Assembly (NCBI GenBank): GCA_964567585.1
Contig: CAZMND010000077.1
Span: 1-10,600, forward strand
Reading direction: 5' to 3'
Length of the DNA stretch: 10,600 bases
DNA from: CALZKI01 sp964567585
GTDB taxonomy: Bacteria; Bacillota; Clostridia; Lachnospirales; Lachnospiraceae
Part shown: one piece after another, positions 7,701 through 10,600 of the stretch
Numbering within the stretch: position 1 is the first letter of the stretch
Layout: every line of letters begins with the position of its first letter
Made by a program: the position numbers and the translations under genes
The notes under the pieces: model-generated
Databases searched by the model: none
The model's input: only the letters and a program-made list of their open reading frames with translations
What the model was told of the DNA's origin: nothing

Positions 7701-8149
7701 TGTACCTTACAATCCTCATATGCCAGTTGAAACCCGTTCTTAAACAGGAAAAGCATCTTATCATTGATGCTATCGCCAAGCAACTCTTCTCTTTTCCATT
7801 CTGTTTTTGAAAAATCATACGGCTTCTTAAGCTCCGCATTTTTAGAAAACATTTCCTCAAAATCCAAAAAGAAAATGGCTCTTTCCAAAAGCTGTCTTTT
7901 ATCTTCTTTTGACTTGTCGCCCGCCTTACTTTCCAGACAATATCTCAATTGGGCAAACAACGGATTTTCACTGTACTCATCGGTCAGCATAATCGCCTGA
8001 TTTTGGCTGATACTGCCCTTTGAAAAATCAAGATTATATTCCAATTCACATTTATTATTTTTTTCCACTATCACAAAATGTTCTAAGATAATCTGTGGAT
8101 TTAATGTGATAATTTTGTACTTTGGAGTGTTTTTATTACTCATCGTCAT
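4751..8149 (-). CDS. Single-chain RNA polymerase of the cellular RdRP / YonO double-psi-beta-barrel family
   Basis: An 1132-residue predicted RNA polymerase. The metal-binding motif DFDGD is at 610-614 in GGADFDGDMVKVI, matching the DxDGD of eukaryotic RNA-dependent polymerases, phage SPbeta YonO and the beta-prime subunit of multisubunit polymerase. Ahead of it are AFDGEGFISKKFS (271-283, like the DGxGxxS block of cellular RdRPs), YQVRMPFTKGML (298-309, with Lys306 placed like the conserved first-barrel lysine) and AFLRNPHLSRNEE (557-569, like the RNPxxxPGD block). The order and spacing fit two barrels in one chain, so it is not an rpoC fragment. The C-terminal 500 residues are charged and largely helical without a motif I know. 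A start at 8149 or 8143 is possible; GGGAG (8154-8158) suits 8143 better. YonO is a DNA-dependent polymerase and eukaryotic relatives copy RNA; the sequence alone does not say which template is used here. No transposase or phage gene adjoins it. Confidence 0.9.
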   Translation of the reverse strand: MTMSNKNTPKYKIITLNPQIILEHFVIVEKNNKCELEYNLDFSKGSISQNQAIMLTDEYSENPLFAQLRYCLESKAGDKSKEDKRQLLERAIFFLDFEEMFSKNAELKKPYDFSKTEWKREELLGDSINDKMLFLFKNGFQLAYEDCKVHYVPFDGSASMSRACRICFIDEALKAVMDERLCLGMDLSKIQVKPHKYFAYRGLYLTDCERVDEIAGLALDENTVVVIDDSTHYYLSGKEPGSVVVPVITAKEQDDSYWNVRKEENCPKINAFDGEGFISKKFSEMINTSCKKVGATSYQVRMPFTKGMLHTVDYHEFFKEYGNLKVDEPYLIKDVYGVERDLKKAHIILTKSMFKCFDWLKDYASQNKLEDPMAFFFARMKKYNHGLYIAKTNLSLVAQKVKINYQYLCTLNLTKDEFKSLVRDHISYIEEIKNNPNLQREILLGERPKKEEVTWKVALSKNKAFLREAFVRDKIKWLIDSYYKEIYMGQLRVDGENRFLSGDLLALLIDMLIKHNKLANDAGVKNNIDLLKKQGIRKAKFLLPKPCIKLCSKKAYAFLRNPHLSRNEECAMQPYIAKKDSIHMKYFGELSGVVMVSYQSLAPMVLGGADFDGDMVKVISNKTIVNAVERGKENCGEIVMIPSASEALVYTPKQVEYQHVKDMYGNRVGQISNIAIRLGTKVYASENYEPAFDNTGKRVRTSPAECTLLTGLEIDAAKNGKHPDKNIDELAAEFKGKSDDYISTLDKMKTYYKIAEKYPTRNKMQKKLTWESVEKAGKKYDLIFSIWDAKEKISIKNSGDENVANIECLPGMYLEALYDRDKNKKSVKRTPAAELFAFPQEEANVDMDMEALYKAYSSLAERYSYIKMLVKASEKRKWLGRATNILKKQYDTIYAIDGETRNSIMNTYSYIYEVVDEVYGEDYELLQQEMNQSIERLEEMQWICTKKEEREEKLLQIMPKRLGELMDDKAVVDILTNFDESGYYILYYLLKDLEDVKVTTLQKEEAVPYKHKVELDGASAESMAYKKAYDYLFVTFKEAIGNNMEAYAAKQELLNRAKKYIREELKQDYASVAGTVYKMNPGFFWKMFAVNGKEIDITNLVVCDKEYRKWEENQGYEEAFNGPENEEDLNFC
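4768..4773 (-). promoter_or_regulatory. Ribosome binding site that fixes the TTG start of the 297-aa gene
   Basis: AGGAGG, within GAGGAGGA on the minus strand, lies inside the last codons of the polymerase gene, 10 nt before TTG at 4757. It is the only strong site near the start of the 297-aa frame. It therefore supports TTG over the later ATG at 4733 and indicates coupled translation. Confidence 0.75.
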
Positions 8150-8184
8150 CTCTCTCCCATAAGAAAACCGGTCATCACCATATA

Positions 8185-8213
8185 TTGACTTTTCGCATTG
8201 AAAATGCTACTCT
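8185..8213 (+). promoter_or_regulatory. Plus-strand sigma-A promoter with extended -10, candidate small-RNA promoter
   Basis: TTGACT (8185-8190) is followed after 17 nt by TACTCT (8208-8213), with TG at 8205-8206 making an extended -10. The spacer contains the inverted repeat GCATT-GAA-AATGC (8195-8207), which could be an operator. It points away from the polymerase gene, and the only thing downstream is the structured segment ending in a terminator at 8388. The start site would be near 8220. Confidence 0.55.
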
Positions 8214-8219
8214 CAAGTC

Positions 8220-8388
8220 AGATACAGAAGCTGAAAATCGGTTATGCGATCTATTTCAATGGATAGTTTTCTGTCCTGTGTGAAAAGATTAGCAGTTAAG
8301 GTATCTTAATTGCTCACTTTTGATTTCAATTACTGTTTAATGTGATCTGTATACTATTCGTGCGGGCGTCCAAGGGTGGGCGCCTTTT
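8220..8388 (+). ncRNA. Candidate structured small RNA, antisense to the polymerase-gene leader
   Basis: About 170 nt bounded by a plausible promoter and a strong terminator, with no credible coding frame. Complementary segments suggest one enclosing fold. ATACAGA (8222-8228) pairs with TCTGTAT (8346-8352), and inside it TGAAAATC (8232-8239) pairs with GATTTCA (8322-8328) with one bulged A. Within these lie a small hairpin at 8251-8266 and a perfect-length 10-pair hairpin, AGCAGTTAAG (8291-8300) with CTTAATTGCT (8305-8314) around GTAT. Joining of the 5' end to the region just before the terminator resembles free-standing RNAs such as 6S RNA, but I see no sequence that proves that family. It would be transcribed against the untranslated leader of the polymerase gene, so antisense control is possible. 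The helices also exist in the opposite strand; the terminator polarity favours plus. Confidence 0.45.
8365..8388 (+). terminator. Strong intrinsic terminator, plus strand
   Basis: GGCGTCC (8365-8371) pairs with GGGCGCC (8378-8384) through seven pairs, one a G-T wobble, around the loop AAGGGT, followed directly by TTTT (8385-8388). It stands out as GC-rich in AT-rich surroundings. On the minus strand no T tract follows, so it acts on plus-strand transcripts, where no protein gene precedes it. Confidence 0.75.
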
Positions 8389-8393
8389 ATCTT

Positions 8394-8402
8394 ATTGTAT
8401 CA
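8394..8402 (-). promoter_or_regulatory. Possible extended -10 promoter for the polymerase operon
   Basis: On the minus strand TGATACAAT (8394-8402) matches an extended -10 (TGN plus TACAAT). No good -35 lies 17 nt upstream. It falls just after the terminator of the surface-protein gene and would give a leader of about 240 nt for the polymerase gene, fully complementary to the candidate small RNA. It is the best candidate I found in this gap, but weak. Confidence 0.3.
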
Positions 8403-8412
8403 TTCTCAAACC

Positions 8413-8449
8413 AAAAAGACCACTCCCAAGTCTTTACTTGACAGTGGTC
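8413..8449 (-). terminator. Strong intrinsic terminator of the surface-protein gene
   Basis: On the minus strand GACCACT pairs with AGTGGTC, continuing after one mismatch into TCAAGT with ACTTGG (one wobble) around the loop AAAG, followed by TTTTT (8413-8417). It starts 7 nt after the TAG of the 457-aa gene. It shows that the polymerase operon downstream must have its own promoter. Confidence 0.88.
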
Positions 8450-8456
8450 CATACAA

Positions 8457-9830
8457 CTATTTTTTCTTTTTCTTTATCACAATACAGGTTACTGCGCCTG
8501 CTCCCGCAAGCAACACGCTTCCTGCCACAAGAAACGGAAGTAAGTTTGACTCTTTTTCTACTATCTCTACTTCTACCAGTTTTTCCAACGTAATGAGATA
8601 TTCGGAACAATGATTTATGTCAAAAGTTACTTCTCCATTTTGCGCTATGCCTTCGCTTACATATTCGTATTCTTTAATGTCCGGATTGTAATAATAGAAA
8701 TAGCATTTTGCACCTTCTTTATATAGAATCCCGTCTTTTGGAAGCCTGATTGTTACCGTGGTTCCTTCCGGAAGTTTACCGGAATATGCAAAATCCACTT
8801 TCATATTTTTATCGGATACAATTTCTATTTTTGCTTCCGAAGTGAAATTTTCCGGTATGGTACCATCTGCAAAGGACCATTTTACATTCTCATCTTTATC
8901 CGATACAATTACTTTCTTTTCATTATCATCGTTTTTGTCATCGCTTTCGGCATTTCCAGCTGTTTGTGTATCGTCGTCTTGGAGCGGATTTTCACTGTCA
9001 TTTGGAGTTTGTGTATCCTCTGACGTTTGAGGTGCGCTACTCTCTGCCTGTGTCAGCCGGTCACGCAGTGGCTGAATATCTTCTGTTGTAATCACAAGTT
9101 CTGTAGGAAGCGGCTGCGTTACAATCACATATGTACCATTGACTTCACCATCCGCCAAAGGCAAATTCTCGATATCCATAAAATTACGGTCGTAGCCATC
9201 ATATATCACTGTTGGTCCCGGCACAAATTTTTGAATATCCGGAATATATTTGTACATTGTGCAGCTACCACCACGTAAAAAGCTAAAATCAGGCTCATAT
9301 ACAATCATGCCCGGGTCTGAAAAAGTTACACCTTCTACTTTAAGCACAGCCACCTGATTGGTATAACCTGCCGAAGTTAAAAGGTTGCTTAAATCAGCAT
9401 TTTCCGTCTTTTCTACCACCGGTGTCATACCGCCACAATTTGGATTACCCGACAAGAAAAACTTAGGATAATAAATTTCTACCCTTGTCCAACCCGCTCC
9501 GGAAATCATCTGCATAACATTGTCTGTGAGCGCTTCGCCTTCCGGGTAAATCCCTAAAATGCTCATACCATAATCCGCCGGTGAAACATTGGCATTCAAA
9601 TCTGTAAGTGCCGCTTCCAGTCCACGATTATTGATAATATCCGCAACCAATCCCGGAGGACTCTTATATGCTAAGGCATCCAGATTTGGACTCTTGTAAA
9701 GTGTTCCCGGCGGTTCCCATGTGGCAGAAATCTCCGGCACCATAAACACTGTATCGGCCGCCAGTGCTACTAATGGTGTCTGTAATAATAATACAGCGAA
9801 TAGTATGACAGTAAATAATCTTTTTTTCAC
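8457..9830 (-). CDS. Secreted, C-terminally membrane-anchored surface protein of unknown function
   Basis: A 457-residue exported protein. Residues 1-25 form a signal peptide (MKKR, then a hydrophobic run, then ALAA), with probable cleavage after residue 24 or 25. Residues 26-250 are an extracellular region of unknown fold. Residues 259-305 are an acidic Ser/Thr/Asp/Gln-rich linker, probably disordered. Residues 315-415 form a beta-rich domain, followed by one membrane helix (430-452) and a KKKKK cytoplasmic tail. MYKYIPDIQKF (192-202) and FYYYNPDIKEYEY (378-390), each followed by a similar short strand (TYVIV, EYLIT), suggest two related modules. Similar Tyr-rich C-terminal domains with a DHCS- or NHCS-like motif are seen in clostridial surface proteins. 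The start is GTG at 9830, with AAAGGAG 7 nt upstream. The gene is monocistronic by its own terminator. No enzyme motif is visible; its link to the cassette is only adjacency. Confidence 0.88.
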   Translation of the reverse strand: MKKRLFTVILFAVLLLQTPLVALAADTVFMVPEISATWEPPGTLYKSPNLDALAYKSPPGLVADIINNRGLEAALTDLNANVSPADYGMSILGIYPEGEALTDNVMQMISGAGWTRVEIYYPKFFLSGNPNCGGMTPVVEKTENADLSNLLTSAGYTNQVAVLKVEGVTFSDPGMIVYEPDFSFLRGGSCTMYKYIPDIQKFVPGPTVIYDGYDRNFMDIENLPLADGEVNGTYVIVTQPLPTELVITTEDIQPLRDRLTQAESSAPQTSEDTQTPNDSENPLQDDDTQTAGNAESDDKNDDNEKKVIVSDKDENVKWSFADGTIPENFTSEAKIEIVSDKNMKVDFAYSGKLPEGTTVTIRLPKDGILYKEGAKCYFYYYNPDIKEYEYVSEGIAQNGEVTFDINHCSEYLITLEKLVEVEIVEKESNLLPFLVAGSVLLAGAGAVTCIVIKKKKK

Positions 9831-9880
9831 AATTTTTCTCCTTTAAAAACAAACTTCTATCGAAGCATTAATATCCCAGT

Positions 9881-9982
9881 CTAATTTCCTGAAGTTGCTG
9901 CTGTGGAAGCTGCTGATGCTGCAATTACAGCACACATAGCTGCTTGCTGAGCTGCCACCGCTGTACATCTGCTGAAATCCAT
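9881..9982 (-). CDS. Possible small Ala-rich peptide, or relic of another gene's 3' end
   Basis: A 33-codon frame opening with ATG at 9982 (MDFSRC...) and ending TAG at 9881. It overlaps the last part of the methyltransferase gene in another frame. From residue 8 onward it is almost entirely Ala, Ser, Thr, Gln and Val, with one further Cys, and ends in TAATSGN. The strong GCA/GCT periodicity past the methyltransferase stop shows where the coding-like signal lies. The ribosome site is weak (GAGAAATT). It could be a small peptide, or the surviving tail of a different gene joined to the methyltransferase by recombination. Function unknown. Confidence 0.25.
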   Translation of the reverse strand: MDFSRCTAVAAQQAAMCAVIAASAASTAATSGN

Positions 9983-10506
9983 AATTTCTCTATCACTAAT
10001 CCCGGTACCATTTTTAATAATTCTTCAAAACTTTCCTCTGTGAGATGCGTAAAAAATCTTCCGTTTCTAACACCCTCGAAGTTTCCATATTTGAAGGATG
10101 TATATACAACTCCACCTTTTTTTGTAGCAATTGCTAGTTTTCTCATAATATCTGGCAGTTGTTTCCTTTCCACATGAAGTATCGATGCACATGCCCATAC
10201 ACCATCATATACCTCGACTTCATCCAGTTCTTCGAATAGCATCTGCTTTACTTGAATGCCTGTGTATTCACTGGCAATCTTACAACGTTCTTCCGATCCA
10301 TCTATTGCATTAACATCAAATCCTCGGCTAAGGAAATACTTTTTATCACGCCCAGAACCACAACCGAAATCAAGAATTTTTCCGCCCACAGGGATGTATT
10401 CCAAAAATATGTCTTGTATCTCTGTAAAGACTACATCTACTGTTCCGGAGACGAAATCTTTTGCTTTAGAATTGTAATAATCTAATGTGTTTTTATCTGA
10501 ACCCAT
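9925..10506 (-). CDS. Class I SAM-dependent methyltransferase, C-terminus apparently altered
   Basis: A 193-residue Rossmann-fold methyltransferase. The S-adenosylmethionine loop is ILDFGCGSGRD (44-54), with acidic Asp69 at the end of strand 2 (VNAIDGS). A post-II region WACASILHV (104-112) and VVYTSFKYG (133-141) follow. It is a small free-standing enzyme whose substrate cannot be read from sequence. Relatives I recall continue after the ISADVQR stretch (177-183) with a charged ending such as EKWLN. Here the frame instead reads WQLSKQLCVL and stops, while an Ala-rich signal appears in another frame. The last 10 residues therefore look replaced or frameshifted; the core fold is complete and may still be active. 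The ATG at 10506 has an AGGAGAGG site upstream. It follows the partial gene at 10534-10600 by 27 nt and is probably co-transcribed with it. Confidence 0.85.
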   Translation of the reverse strand: MGSDKNTLDYYNSKAKDFVSGTVDVVFTEIQDIFLEYIPVGGKILDFGCGSGRDKKYFLSRGFDVNAIDGSEERCKIASEYTGIQVKQMLFEELDEVEVYDGVWACASILHVERKQLPDIMRKLAIATKKGGVVYTSFKYGNFEGVRNGRFFTHLTEESFEELLKMVPGLVIEKLWISADVQRWQLSKQLCVL

Positions 10507-10533
10507 AAAAACCTCTCCTATGATAATAATTCC

Positions 10534-10600
10534 TCATTCTGCAACTTCACCACAAAGTATTTTCTCAAGGTTCTGAACTATATATTCTTGGGCTTGCTTT
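10534..10600 (-). CDS. C-terminal end of an unidentified gene (cut by window edge)
   Basis: The last 21 codons of a minus-strand frame open to the window edge, ending EKILCGEVAE and TGA (10534-10536). The amphipathic, helical-looking composition fits a real protein C-terminus, and the 27-nt gap to the methyltransferase start fits an operon. Too little is visible to name it. Confidence 0.5.
   Translation of the reverse strand, partial: KQAQEYIVQNLEKILCGEVAE

Noticed and set aside
4751..8149. The GGADFDGD motif as a fragment or paralogue of rpoC (beta-prime subunit)
   Set aside because: The beta-prime motif (NADFDGD) is similar, but the surrounding blocks match the single-chain RdRP/YonO order, both barrels are in one 1132-aa chain, and no rpoB lies adjacent.
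8220..8388. tRNA, tmRNA, SRP RNA or RNase P gene
   Set aside because: No cloverleaf, no CCA end and no diagnostic loop motifs of these RNAs were seen; a 6S-like identity stays only a hypothesis.
855..8456. Attachment-site direct repeats flanking the cassette
   Set aside because: Comparing 855-943 with 8150-8456 by eye gave only short AT-rich matches (such as TACTAT/ATAGTA), no better than expected by chance.
8342..8613. Plus-strand reading frames of about 70-80 codons over the end of the surface-protein gene
   Set aside because: They are antisense to a well-supported gene, lack ribosome sites and have unnatural Leu/Phe/Ser-rich composition from its minus-strand codons.
9841..9880. Terminator after the methyltransferase
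   Set aside because: CTTC-GATA-GAAG followed by a T-rich stretch is present on the minus strand, but a 4-5 pair stem is too weak to call.
9890..9960. GCTGCT-rich microsatellite
   Set aside because: The GCT/GCA units are irregular and interrupted; the pattern is better explained by Ala-rich coding sequence on the minus strand.
1..10600. CRISPR array, insertion sequence or transposase
   Set aside because: No set of regularly spaced repeats beyond the two-copy 14-mer, no transposase or integrase frame and no terminal inverted repeats were found.

Overview
The window looks like a low-GC Gram-positive anaerobe of the class Clostridia, most likely a Lachnospiraceae-type gut bacterium. The grounds are the AT-rich sequence, strong AGGAGG-type ribosome binding sites, TTG and GTG starts, a clostridial-style pgi, and a surface protein with a Lys-rich C-terminal anchor. 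This is judged by eye, and genus is not resolved. All recognisable protein genes lie on the minus strand, so the reading order runs from high to low coordinates.

Layout in transcription order (right to left). (1) 10534-10600 is the C-terminal end of an unidentified gene. It is followed by a class I SAM-dependent methyltransferase (9925-10506) whose last residues look replaced, with a small Ala-rich reading frame running over its 3' end. (2) 8457-9830 is a secreted, C-terminally membrane-anchored surface protein with its own strong terminator (8413-8449). (3) 8150-8412 is a gene-free stretch. On the plus strand it carries a convincing promoter, a foldable segment of about 170 nt and a strong terminator, i.e. 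a candidate small RNA antisense to the leader of the next operon. (4) 944-8149 is a five-gene co-directional cassette. Its genes are a giant single-chain double-psi-beta-barrel RNA polymerase of the cellular RdRP/YonO type (1132 aa, DFDGD motif), a translationally coupled 297-aa protein of unknown family, a sigma-70 factor lacking most of region 3, a VirD4/TraG-like ATPase without membrane anchor, and a ClpP-type serine peptidase with a complete catalytic triad. An AT-rich terminator and a tandem GGTACCCTATATAT repeat separate the first two genes from the last three. (5) 1-854 is the N-terminal two thirds of glucose-6-phosphate isomerase with a near-consensus sigma-A promoter immediately after the ClpP gene.

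The main point of interest is the cassette. A cellular-RdRP/YonO-like polymerase sits next to a shortened sigma factor, a soluble coupling-protein-like ATPase and a ClpP protease. No relaxase, integrase, other type IV secretion gene or phage structural gene is visible in the window. One reading is a piece of an integrative or mobile element with its own transcription machinery. Another is a self-contained system inserted beside the housekeeping gene pgi. The polymerase identity is well supported by motifs; that the five genes act together is inference from gene order and spacing.
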